Positions 1 to 6,868 of a DNA stretch of 7,145 bases are shown in pieces. Position 1 is the stretch's first letter; every line of letters begins with the position of its first letter. The notes under the pieces are model-generated. The model worked only from the letters and a program-made list of their open reading frames with translations. It made no database searches and was not told where the DNA came from. A program made the translations under genes and the position numbers. The DNA lies in assembly GCA_934277495.1 (NCBI GenBank), contig CAKQUI010000107.1:1-7145 (forward strand). Reading direction: 5' to 3'. This DNA is from an uncultured Clostridia bacterium. GTDB taxonomy: Bacteria > Bacillota > Clostridia > Peptostreptococcales > Anaerovoracaceae.

Positions 1-1040
1 ACTGCTTTATCGTGTTCTTCATTCGTCTTTGAATAGATTATGCTGCCGTCTTCCTTGGCAAAGAAGAACAGATAGTCTGATTTCTCGTAGTTCAGCACGC
101 TGTCTATGGCAGTCTCGTTGACTGCACATATAGGTCCCGGCGTCAGTCCTGTATATTTTCTCGTATTGTATTTCGAGTCTATGTTCAGCTCGGACTGTGT
201 CAGTTCAAGAGCTGTTTTCTGATTGGCATAGCATACAGTGACGTCGCTTCCAAGATTCATGTTTTTATCAAGCCTGTTGATGAACACACCTGCCACTTTA
301 GGCATATCTTTCTTTGAATTGCTTGCTTCACGTTCAACGATGGATGCCAGGGACAGGACCTCGTTCACGCTGAACCCGCTTTTGTCTATATCTGTTTTTC
401 TCGCAGTCAGCTCCTCATCCATCTTGTCCAGCATGATCTTTGTCACGCTCTCGATGGTAGGGTTTTCTTCTGTTATAAAATATGTTTCCGGATAAAGATA
501 GCCTTCAAGCGGATACATTATATCTTTGTCCATTATCTTGTCGCTGATGAACCAGTAGTCTGATACCAGTGATTTAAGATAAGTGCTGTCGCTCCACTTG
601 TCCAGGATATCCTGCTTTGAAAAGCCCAGCTTGTCCGCCATTGCTTCAGCAACTTCCGGGATAGTAAGTCCTTCCCGTACAACGAGTTCATTCTTCAGAA
701 CGTACTTGAAGTCGCCTGAGTTTATCGCCTCGAGCATCTGCGGTACGGTCATGGTCTTGTTGAAAGTGTAGGTGTTCGCCTGAAGATTGTCATATCCGCC
801 TATGCGTGCATGTATCTTTGCCATGGTCCGGCTCTTCACAAGGCCGTTCTGGTCAAGGATATCGACTATCGCCGAAGAGCCGCTGCCCTGCGGGATAGTA
901 ACATTCACCGATGAATCGTCCCCTTTGTCTGCTGCGCCTATCCCTCCGATATATGCGAAGATCCCTGCTGCCAGCAGTATTACGACTATCCCTGTGATTA
1001 TTATTATTAGCTTTAATGTTCCTCCTGATTTTCCTGACAT
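1..1040 (-). CDS. mltG: Endolytic murein transglycosylase MltG (YceG family), C-terminus cut by window edge
   Basis: The reading frame runs from an ATG at 1038-1040 off the left edge without a stop: 346 whole codons, probably nearly the entire protein. Residues 11-30 are a single hydrophobic segment after a short basic N-terminus, as in a signal anchor placing the enzyme outside the membrane. Residues about 46-70 and 118-140 resemble the LysM-like subdomain. Family motifs follow in order: EGYLYPETY (179-187), LASIVEREA (231-239; E236 is the expected catalytic Glu, equivalent to E. coli E218), GVFINRL (251-257), a YNT...GLTPGPI stretch (291-304) and a YLFFFAKEDG...SKTNEEH end. MltG cleaves nascent glycan strands near the membrane and so sets strand length. 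The start is supported by GAGG at 1047-1050, six bases upstream. The 258-271 loop departs from the usual pattern (see findings). It follows efp but is separated from it by an apparent terminator. The identification is secure; the exact C-terminus is not visible. Confidence 0.95.
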   Translation of the reverse strand, partial: MSGKSGGTLKLIIIITGIVVILLAAGIFAYIGGIGAADKGDDSSVNVTIPQGSGSSAIVDILDQNGLVKSRTMAKIHARIGGYDNLQANTYTFNKTMTVPQMLEAINSGDFKYVLKNELVVREGLTIPEVAEAMADKLGFSKQDILDKWSDSTYLKSLVSDYWFISDKIMDKDIMYPLEGYLYPETYFITEENPTIESVTKIMLDKMDEELTARKTDIDKSGFSVNEVLSLASIVEREASNSKKDMPKVAGVFINRLDKNMNLGSDVTVCYANQKTALELTQSELNIDSKYNTRKYTGLTPGPICAVNETAIDSVLNYEKSDYLFFFAKEDGSIIYSKTNEEHDKA

Positions 1041-1056
1041 CTGCTACCTCTTTTCC

Positions 1057-1083
1057 AAAAAAGGGGCGAATCTACGCCCCTTT
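1057..1083 (-). terminator. Intrinsic terminator after efp
   Basis: Read on the minus strand, AAAGGGGCG and CGCCCCTTT form a perfect 9-bp inverted repeat around a 6-base loop (TAGATT), and the GC-rich core runs directly into six T residues. The T-tract lies on the minus-strand exit side only, because the plus-strand side has just TTTC, so the terminator serves efp. It begins 27 bases after the efp stop codon. It ends only 16 bases before the mltG ATG and immediately upstream of the mltG ribosome binding site, which is unusually tight. Confidence 0.85.
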
Positions 1084-1110
1084 CAATTTCTGTTCTGATT
1101 CATTTGAAAA

Positions 1111-1671
1111 CTATTTGGATCTTCCCAGATATTCTCCTGTTCTTGTATCTATCTGGATGACCTCTCCTTCTTCGATGAAGATAGGAACCTGTATAACAGC
1201 GCCTGTTTCAACTGTTGCCGCTTTTGTCACGTTTGTAGCTGTATCGCCTTTGACACCCGGCTCTGTCTCGATGACTTTGAGATCCACGAAGTTAGGTGCA
1301 TCCACCTGGAACGCATTGCCCTTGTAGAACTTGATAGTGGCTTCATCGTTCTCTCTGAGATACTTCATAGCTTCTTCCACCTGATCATATGTCAGAGGAA
1401 CCTGATCGTATGTTTCACCGTCCATGAAGTAGTAAAGCTCTCCATCATTGTAAAGGTACTGCATAGTCTTTGTCTCGATGTGTGCTTTAGGGAACTTGGC
1501 GTCAGGGTTGAATGATTCTTCCTTGATAGCTCCTGTAAGTACATTCTTGTGCTTTGTTCTTACGAAAGCAGCGCCCTTGCCCGGCTTAACGTGCTGGAAG
1601 TCCAGAACAACGTGCGGCGTACCATCGATCTCGAATGTCATACCTTTTCTAAAATCACCTGCGTAAATCAT
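1111..1671 (-). CDS. efp: Translation elongation factor P (EF-P)
   Basis: This 186-residue protein has the standard EF-P length and is recognisable throughout. EF-P binds between the ribosomal P and E sites and relieves stalling at consecutive prolines by stabilising the P-site tRNA. The N-terminal KOW-like domain carries the loop [14 protein letters not shown], with Lys32 at its tip. This is the position that carries 5-aminopentanol in Bacillus subtilis, in contrast to the lysylated E. coli EF-P, and the PGKGAA context suits the Bacillus type; the actual modification cannot be read from sequence. The middle OB domain contains [13 protein letters not shown]. The C-terminal OB domain holds the signature region [16 protein letters not shown] and ends with [10 protein letters not shown]. 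The ATG at 1669-1671 has AGAGGT at 1681-1686, nine bases upstream. The gene has its own promoter and terminator and so appears monocistronic, although it lies among co-directional genes. No EF-P modification enzyme is present in the window. Confidence 0.99.
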   Translation of the reverse strand: MIYAGDFRKGMTFEIDGTPHVVLDFQHVKPGKGAAFVRTKHKNVLTGAIKEESFNPDAKFPKAHIETKTMQYLYNDGELYYFMDGETYDQVPLTYDQVEEAMKYLRENDEATIKFYKGNAFQVDAPNFVDLKVIETEPGVKGDTATNVTKAATVETGAVIQVPIFIEEGEVIQIDTRTGEYLGRSK

Positions 1672-1735
1672 AATATATTGACCTCTTTCCTTTATCTTAT
1701 ATAACAGTTACAATCTTTTGAGATTTCACAGCATT

Positions 1736-1764
1736 ATTATACCAAACTCTGTAATAAATGCCAA
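1736..1764 (-). promoter_or_regulatory. SigA-type promoter for efp
   Basis: On the minus strand a -35 box TTGGCA (1759-1764, five of six consensus bases) is followed by exactly 17 bases and a perfect -10 box TATAAT (1736-1741). An A/T-rich run (minus-strand AATAAATAATAT, about 1769-1780) lies upstream and could act as an UP element; it overlaps the end of the ylbF-like gene. The start point should fall near 1729, giving an efp leader of about 58 bases. A weak 5-bp stem with a 4-base loop (1712-1725) lies near the leader's 5' end. I see no riboswitch or attenuator in it. Confidence 0.8.
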
Positions 1765-1771
1765 GACCATA

Positions 1772-2128
1772 TTATTTATTGATGTTTCCGGCCGGATCGA
1801 ATCCAAGATCTGCGACCTCTCCGATTATCTTGTAGACATCAGCCATCATCATGGAAAATCTCATCTGGCATTGCAGATACTGTGCTGCTGACGGATCCTG
1901 CATGAGTATGGCAGACAGATGCTGTATCTGCTGCATCATGTCGCTGTCGATGCTCTGGCCTGTCATCTGTGCAGCCTGCATTTCGAACTGTTTCTTCATA
2001 AAATCATTTATGGCTTCATGGAGCTTCGGATCGCTCTCTATAACTTTTTTCTTCTCATCATACTGTTTGAATTCCTCACACTCTCTTATGGCCTGTGCCA
2101 GAGAATGTGCCTGATCATACACGTTCAT
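1772..2128 (-). CDS. YlbF/YmcA-family small helical protein (possible RNA-decay or competence regulator)
   Basis: This 118-residue protein matches the YlbF/YmcA (Com_YlbF) family: an NVYDQAHSLAQAI start, a central charged helix with the ESDP motif (31-34), KKQFEMQAAQMTGQ (45-58), and the conserved block MRFSMMMADVYKIIGE (89-104). It is predicted almost wholly alpha-helical and is rich in Gln (14) and Met (11), with no signal peptide or membrane segment. In B. subtilis, YlbF and YmcA act with YaaT and modulate RNase Y-dependent mRNA maturation, biofilm formation and competence. This protein has only Cys17 and Cys87 and lacks a cysteine-bearing C-terminal tail. Its length is nearer the YheA-like members, so orthology to YlbF itself is not established. 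AGGAGG at 2134-2139 lies five bases before the ATG, and the gap to the rnj stop is only 12 bases, so co-transcription with RNase J is likely. A role in RNA turnover is inference from family and context. Confidence 0.85.
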   Translation of the reverse strand: MNVYDQAHSLAQAIRECEEFKQYDEKKKVIESDPKLHEAINDFMKKQFEMQAAQMTGQSIDSDMMQQIQHLSAILMQDPSAAQYLQCQMRFSMMMADVYKIIGEVADLGFDPAGNINK

Positions 2129-2140
2129 ATTTTCCTCCTG

Positions 2141-4000
2141 CTATACTTCTAAAAATATCGGCAGTATCACCGGACTGCGCTGCGTCTTGCTGTATATATA
2201 CTTTCTGAGACCTTCTCTTACAACGGTCTTCATACCGTTCCAGTCCTTCATGTCTTTGTCGAGGCATTCTTCCAGCATTTCCTGAGCTTTGCGGCATGCT
2301 TCGTCTATCAGGTGCTCGTTTTCCCTGACGTATACGAATCCTCTTGATATTATGTCCGGACCTGAGGCTATCGTCTGTGTAGTCCTGTCTATGGCAGCCA
2401 CGAGGATTATCAGACCCGACTCCGAAAGCAGTCTTCTGTCACGGAGAACGATGTTGCCTACATCTCCGACGCCCAGACCGTCTACCATGATGCCTTCTGC
2501 ATCTGCTACTTTTTTCTCTATACCGGCTCTGCCCTCGCTGATATTGAGACAGTCTCCGTTGCTCAGTATGAATATATTATCCATCGGCATACCAAGGGTA
2601 TGGGCCAGTTCTGCATGCGTCTTGAGGTGACGGTATTCACCGTGGACCGGCATGAAATACTTAGGTCTGATAAGCGAGTGCATCAGTTTCAGTTCTTCCT
2701 GGCAGGCGTGTCCTGAAACATGTATGTCAGCGATATCAGAATATATTACTTCTGCGCCTTTCTGGATAAGCTGGTTCACTACATTTGAAACAGTCAGCTC
2801 GTTGCCAGGTACAGGAGACGAAGAAAGTATCACCCTGTCTCCCTTCTTTATCCTTATGGTCTTATGCTCGTTGGAAGCCATTCTTGCCAGAGCCGACATA
2901 GGCTCGCCCTGGCTTCCTGTAGTTATGACTACCAGTTCTCTGTCCGGTATGTTCTTTGCCTTGTTGAGATCCACCAGCATATGCTGCGGTATCTTGATAT
3001 ATCCCAGCTCCTTGGCAAGATCCACAACATTCACCATGCTCCTGCCGGATACGGCGACTTTTCTATTGCACTGAAGTGCAAGATCTATGATCTTCTGTAT
3101 CCTGTGCACATTTGACGAGAATGTAGCTATGATTATACGATTCTTGGAATCTCTGAATATGCCTTCGAGGGTATGTCCTACGACCCTTTCAGACTGTGTG
3201 AAACCAGGTCTGAGGACATTGGTGCTGTCTGCCATCATCAGCAGCACGCCTTCTGCTCCTATCTGTGCGAATCTGGCAAAGTCTATAGGATCTCCGTCCA
3301 CCGGCGTATAGTCTATCTTGAAGTCGCCTGTATGGAAGATACGTCCTGCAGGCGTCTTTATGGAAAGACACATGGAATCAGCTATTGAATGTGTTATCCT
3401 CAGCGCTTCTATGGAAAAGTGCTTTCCGAGTCTGAATGTCTGCCCTGCAGATACTTTGCGAAGATCAGCCTTCAGACCATACTCCTTGAGCTTGTTTTCG
3501 ATTAGCCCCAGCGGGAAAGCCATGCCGTACACAGGCATCCTGAGTTCCTTGAGCAGATACGGTACCGCACCTATATGGTCTTCGTGTCCGTGTGTTATCA
3601 CAAGTCCTCTTATTTTTTTCTTCGTTTCTTTGAGATATGTGAAATCAGGTATGACCTTGTCTATTCCAAACATATCATCATCAGGGAAAGACAGTCCGCA
3701 GTCGACTATTATGATTTCGTCCCCGTATTCGATCACGGTCATGTTCTTTCCTATTTCGCCAAGTCCGCCAAGTGGTATTATCCTTACTTTCTCCGCCTGG
3801 TTCTGTTTTCGTTTTCTGCTGTTATTTTGTCTGCCTGCAGATCCGGCAGCCATACCTGTTTTCTTTCTCGCAGCAGTTCCATTTTTTTTCGTTCCCCTGC
3901 TGCGGTCAGCATTCTGCTGAGAAGCCGGAGACTTTTTCTGCTTCGGCTTTCTCTTTGCAGCAGATGCTTTGACAGGTGCATCTTTCTTTTTTTCGTACAT
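2141..4000 (-). CDS. rnj: Ribonuclease J with a basic N-terminal extension
   Basis: RNase J is a cytoplasmic metallo-beta-lactamase/beta-CASP nuclease with 5'-to-3' exonuclease and endonuclease activity in mRNA decay and rRNA maturation. Of its 619 residues, about 1-71 are a low-complexity tail (23 Lys/Arg, 4 Asp/Glu), making it longer than the roughly 555 residues of B. subtilis RNase J1. The catalytic core starts near VRIIPLGGLGEIGKN (72-86). Metal-binding residues are intact: HGHEDH at 137-142, His204, HTGDF with Asp226, and the beta-CASP/MBL closing motifs HVSGHA (427-432) and PVHGEY (451-456). The C-terminal domain includes SGPDIISRGFVYV (546-558). The ATG at 3998-4000 is chosen because AAGGA (4006-4010) lies five bases upstream. 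The next in-frame Met (residue 50) lies inside the tail. It sits 37 bases after leuS and 12 bases before the YlbF-family gene. Whether it corresponds to J1 or J2 cannot be told from this window. Confidence 0.97.
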   Translation of the reverse strand: MYEKKKDAPVKASAAKRKPKQKKSPASQQNADRSRGTKKNGTAARKKTGMAAGSAGRQNNSRKRKQNQAEKVRIIPLGGLGEIGKNMTVIEYGDEIIIVDCGLSFPDDDMFGIDKVIPDFTYLKETKKKIRGLVITHGHEDHIGAVPYLLKELRMPVYGMAFPLGLIENKLKEYGLKADLRKVSAGQTFRLGKHFSIEALRITHSIADSMCLSIKTPAGRIFHTGDFKIDYTPVDGDPIDFARFAQIGAEGVLLMMADSTNVLRPGFTQSERVVGHTLEGIFRDSKNRIIIATFSSNVHRIQKIIDLALQCNRKVAVSGRSMVNVVDLAKELGYIKIPQHMLVDLNKAKNIPDRELVVITTGSQGEPMSALARMASNEHKTIRIKKGDRVILSSSPVPGNELTVSNVVNQLIQKGAEVIYSDIADIHVSGHACQEELKLMHSLIRPKYFMPVHGEYRHLKTHAELAHTLGMPMDNIFILSNGDCLNISEGRAGIEKKVADAEGIMVDGLGVGDVGNIVLRDRRLLSESGLIILVAAIDRTTQTIASGPDIISRGFVYVRENEHLIDEACRKAQEMLEECLDKDMKDWNGMKTVVREGLRKYIYSKTQRSPVILPIFLEV

Positions 4001-4005
4001 AAAAA

Positions 4006-4020
4006 TCCTTTCTGTAAGGA
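4006..4020 (-). promoter_or_regulatory. Small inverted repeat overlapping the rnj ribosome binding site
   Basis: On the minus strand TCCTT, a 5-base loop and AAGGA form a perfect 5-bp inverted repeat in the leuS-rnj gap, and the AAGGA arm is the apparent Shine-Dalgarno of rnj. Pairing would hide the ribosome binding site. The stem is short and mostly A/T, so it may be chance. Confidence 0.25.
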
Positions 4021-4037
4021 ATAAGTGCCGTGAAGTA

Positions 4038-6509
4038 TCAGCCTTTTACCACAAGGTTGATGAGCTTGCCGGGTACTGCTATCACCTTCACAACATTTTT
4101 CCCTTCTGTCAATGTCTTGATCTTGTCATTCTCATCGGCAAGTTTGATCATATCGTCTCTTGACATGTCTCCCGGAATATTTATTTTGTCTTTTATTTTA
4201 CCGTTGATCTGGACTACTATTTCGACAGTATCCTTGACCAGCGCTTTTTCATCGTATTCAGGCCATGGCTGTTCATGGAGTGCTCCTTCATATCCCAGGT
4301 GCTCCCACATTTCTGAAGCCACGTGAGGGATGAATGGGGACAGCAGCAGCACCAGTGTCTTCACAGAAGCACCGAAAAGTCCTGGCTGCACTTCGCCATC
4401 CTTGTATCTGTACATTTCGTTCACCAGCTCCATGATGGTACTGATGGCCGTATTGAAGTTGAATCTCTTGCCTATGTCGTCCGACACTTTCTTGATCGCA
4501 TAGTTCAGCCAGTAAGCCATGCTCTTGTCAGCTTCTGTCTTCACTTCATATGTGTCAGGAACGTCTGTATATTTCTGCGAATAGTCATATACCATCCTGT
4601 ACACACGGTTGATGAATCTGTAGCTTCCCTCTACGCCTTTGTCCGACCAGTCCAGTTCCCTTTCAGGCGGTGCTGCAAAGAGTATGAAAAGTCTTGCTGT
4701 GTCTGCGCCGTACTTCTCGATTATCTCGGCAGGACTTACCACGTTGCCCAGGGATTTGCTCATCTTTGCTCCGTCTTTTATGACCATGCCCTGAGTCAGA
4801 AGGTTTTTGAACGGTTCTTCCTGGCTTACATAACCCATGTCATAGAGTGCCATCTGAAAGAATCTCGCATACATCAAATGCAGTATTGCATGTTCCACGC
4901 CTCCGATATACTGGTCTACATTCATCCAGTAATCTGTCTTCTCCTTGCTGAACGCTTCTTCTTTGTTCCTTGCATCGCAGTATCTGAGGAAGTACCATGA
5001 CGAATCAAGGAAAGTATCCATAGTGTCTATTTCCCTCTTTGCAGGCTTTCCGCATACAGGGCATACAGTGTCCACGAAGGTCTTGCTTGTCGTCAGTGGC
5101 GATTCACCTTTTCCTGTAAATTCTACATCTGTCGGCAGCATTACAGGCAGGTTTTCTTCCTTTTCAGGGACCCATCCGCAGCAGTCGCAGTATATCATAG
5201 GTATCGGTGTGCCCCAGTATCTCTGTCTTGAAATGAGCCAGTCACGGAGCTTGTAGTTCACAGTTTTTCTTCCGATGCCTCTTTCTGCTGCAATTTCAGC
5301 GATCTTTTCGATGGCGTCTTTGTTTTTCATGCCTGTGAATTCACCTGAATTTATCATGATTCCTTCAGCAGCACATGCTTCCTTCAGATCATTGACATCC
5401 ACCTCTGGATCCTGCGGATCGATGACAGGTATTATCTCAAGACCGAATTTAGTTGCAAAGTCGAAGTCTCTCTGGTCATGTGCCGGTACGCCCATTACTG
5501 CGCCTGTACCGTATCCCATCAGGACATAGTCTGAGATGTATATAGGCATGGATTTTCCTGTGAACGGATTCACAGCATACTGGCCGATGAATACGCCTGT
5601 CTTCTCGTTGGTAGTCGATGTCCTTTCTATCTCGTTCATATGTGCACATCTGTCGATGTATGCTCTGACGTCTGCCTCATATTCTGTTCCTTCTACCATT
5701 TCAAGTACAGTCGGATATTCCGGTGCCAGTACCATGAACGTAGTTCCGAATATCGTGTCTACACGTGTAGTATATACTGTCAGCGTCTCGTCACGATCCT
5801 GTACATTGAATTCCACTTCTGTTCCGTGGGATTTGCCTATCCAGTTCCTCTGCATAGTCTTGACTTTTTCAGGCCATCCGTCCAGCTTGTCGAGGTTGCC
5901 GAGAAGTCTGTCTGCATAATCTGTTATCTTGAAATACCACTGTGACAGGTTCTTCTTGCCTACAGAGGCTCCGCAGCGTTCACAGCATCCATCGACTACC
6001 TGTTCGTTTGCCAGTACAGTCTGGCAGCTCGGACACCAGTTTACAGGATTTTCTTTTTTGTATGCCAGTCCTTTCTTGTAGAACTGTATGAATATCCACT
6101 GCATCCATCTGTAATATTCAGGATGTGCAGTAGCTATGCCTCTGTCCCAGTCATAGCCCAGTCCCAGTTCTCTGAGCTGTCTGTTCATCTCTGCAATATT
6201 GTCCCATGTCCATTTTGCCGGCTCTGCATTATGCTTTATAGCTGCATTTTCAGCCGGAAGACCGAAGGCGTCATAACCCATAGGATGAAGTACATTGTAG
6301 CCTTTCATTTTCTTGAATCTTGCGATGACATCACCGATGGAATAGTTCCTCACATGTCCCATATGAAGCTTTCCTGACGGATAAGGGAACATTTCAAGAA
6401 CATAGTATTTTTCTTTGGCTTTGTCTTCACTTACTTTGAAAGGCTTTTCTTCTTCCCATCTTTTCTGCCATTTCTTTTCTATCTCGGTAAAGTTGTATTT
6501 TTCTATCAT
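4038..6509 (-). CDS. leuS: Leucyl-tRNA synthetase
   Basis: LeuRS charges tRNA-Leu with leucine using ATP, in the cytoplasm. The 823 residues are a usual length for bacterial LeuRS. It is a class I enzyme: the HIGH-type signature HMGH is at 49-52 within [14 protein letters not shown], and KMSKS is at 582-586. A zinc-knuckle pattern uses Cys159, Cys162, Cys176 (or 175) and Cys179. The CP1 editing domain (about 222-420) contains TTRVDTIFG (247-255) and [20 protein letters not shown] (333-352) with the key Asp345, so post-transfer editing of mischarged tRNA should be intact. A second cysteine cluster (441, 443/444, 483, 486) flanks the leucine-specific insertion. [15 protein letters not shown] (423-437) and [13 protein letters not shown] (495-507) complete the catalytic core. 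The anticodon-binding and C-terminal tRNA-elbow domains follow. The ATG has AGGAGG-like GGAGGT at 6515-6520, and the gap to the rsfS stop is 14 bases, so coupling with rsfS is likely. I see no T-box leader; expression should follow the upstream genes. Confidence 0.98.
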   Translation of the reverse strand: MIEKYNFTEIEKKWQKRWEEEKPFKVSEDKAKEKYYVLEMFPYPSGKLHMGHVRNYSIGDVIARFKKMKGYNVLHPMGYDAFGLPAENAAIKHNAEPAKWTWDNIAEMNRQLRELGLGYDWDRGIATAHPEYYRWMQWIFIQFYKKGLAYKKENPVNWCPSCQTVLANEQVVDGCCERCGASVGKKNLSQWYFKITDYADRLLGNLDKLDGWPEKVKTMQRNWIGKSHGTEVEFNVQDRDETLTVYTTRVDTIFGTTFMVLAPEYPTVLEMVEGTEYEADVRAYIDRCAHMNEIERTSTTNEKTGVFIGQYAVNPFTGKSMPIYISDYVLMGYGTGAVMGVPAHDQRDFDFATKFGLEIIPVIDPQDPEVDVNDLKEACAAEGIMINSGEFTGMKNKDAIEKIAEIAAERGIGRKTVNYKLRDWLISRQRYWGTPIPMIYCDCCGWVPEKEENLPVMLPTDVEFTGKGESPLTTSKTFVDTVCPVCGKPAKREIDTMDTFLDSSWYFLRYCDARNKEEAFSKEKTDYWMNVDQYIGGVEHAILHLMYARFFQMALYDMGYVSQEEPFKNLLTQGMVIKDGAKMSKSLGNVVSPAEIIEKYGADTARLFILFAAPPERELDWSDKGVEGSYRFINRVYRMVYDYSQKYTDVPDTYEVKTEADKSMAYWLNYAIKKVSDDIGKRFNFNTAISTIMELVNEMYRYKDGEVQPGLFGASVKTLVLLLSPFIPHVASEMWEHLGYEGALHEQPWPEYDEKALVKDTVEIVVQINGKIKDKINIPGDMSRDDMIKLADENDKIKTLTEGKNVVKVIAVPGKLINLVVKG

Positions 6510-6523
6510 TTTCTACCTCCGGT

Positions 6524-6868
6524 TCAGTTGATATCCTCTGTATCGCAATCGCCCCAAACTCTTTCGATATTGTATTTTTCACGCATTTCAGCGGTCATGA
6601 CATTCACTATGACATCACCGTAGTCCATAAGTATCCAGCCTGATGTTTTCTTCCCTTCTATGCTTTTAGGGAATATATCTTCAGGTTCCAGCAGGTCTTC
6701 GACGACATCCACCAGAGCCCCCATCTGCCTGTCGCTGCCGCCTGACGCCAGAACGAAATAATCTGCGAATGAAGCTTTCTGAGAAATGTTGATGATCGTA
6801 ACATCCGATGCCTTTTTCTCATCGAGCTGTCTTGCGATTTTCAGTGCAAGTTCTCTTGGTTCCATCAT
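6524..6868 (-). CDS. rsfS: Ribosome silencing factor RsfS (YbeB/Iojap family)
   Basis: This 114-residue protein has the typical RsfS length. RsfS binds ribosomal protein L14 (uL14) on the 50S subunit and blocks joining of 30S, lowering translation during starvation. Family motifs are clear: FADYFVLASGGSDRQM (about 34-49), then SGWILMDYGDVIVNVM (76-91) and EKYNIERVWGD (97-107). Two tandem ATG codons begin the gene. The first (6866-6868) overlaps the yqeK stop as ATGA and lies 11 bases from AAGGAG (6880-6885); the second would put that site 14 bases away, so I prefer the first. The overlap suggests translational coupling to yqeK, and leuS follows after 14 bases. The gene order yqeK-rsfS is widespread in Firmicutes and supports the call. 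Confidence 0.96.
   Translation of the reverse strand: MMEPRELALKIARQLDEKKASDVTIINISQKASFADYFVLASGGSDRQMGALVDVVEDLLEPEDIFPKSIEGKKTSGWILMDYGDVIVNVMTAEMREKYNIERVWGDCDTEDIN

Noticed and set aside
238..1098. Several plus-strand open frames with hydrophobic translations opposite mltG
   Set aside because: The minus-strand MltG frame is continuous and carries all family motifs; the hydrophobic products are antisense artefacts, not membrane proteins.
1084..1180. Possible mltG promoter in the end of efp (TATACA-like and TATCTG-like hexamers on the minus strand)
   Set aside because: Matches are four of six or fewer, with no properly spaced -35 box; I cannot support a promoter.
1672..1735. Riboswitch or attenuator in the efp leader
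   Set aside because: The leader is about 58 bases with only a weak 5-bp A/T-rich stem, too short and too plain for any known riboswitch class.
3318..3920. Plus-strand open frame of 200 codons opposite rnj
   Set aside because: It is antisense to the RNase J core, with a hydrophobic Ser/Pro-rich translation typical of a reversed real gene, and no recognisable domain.
4001..4100. Separate promoter for rnj in the leuS end and gap
   Set aside because: Only GATACT and TTATTC as weak -10 candidates, with no suitable -35 box; read-through from leuS is simpler.
4323..5000. Plus-strand open frame of 225 codons opposite leuS
   Set aside because: It lies wholly antisense to an unmistakable LeuRS, its product resembles no family I know, and it is a by-product of codon bias in the true gene.
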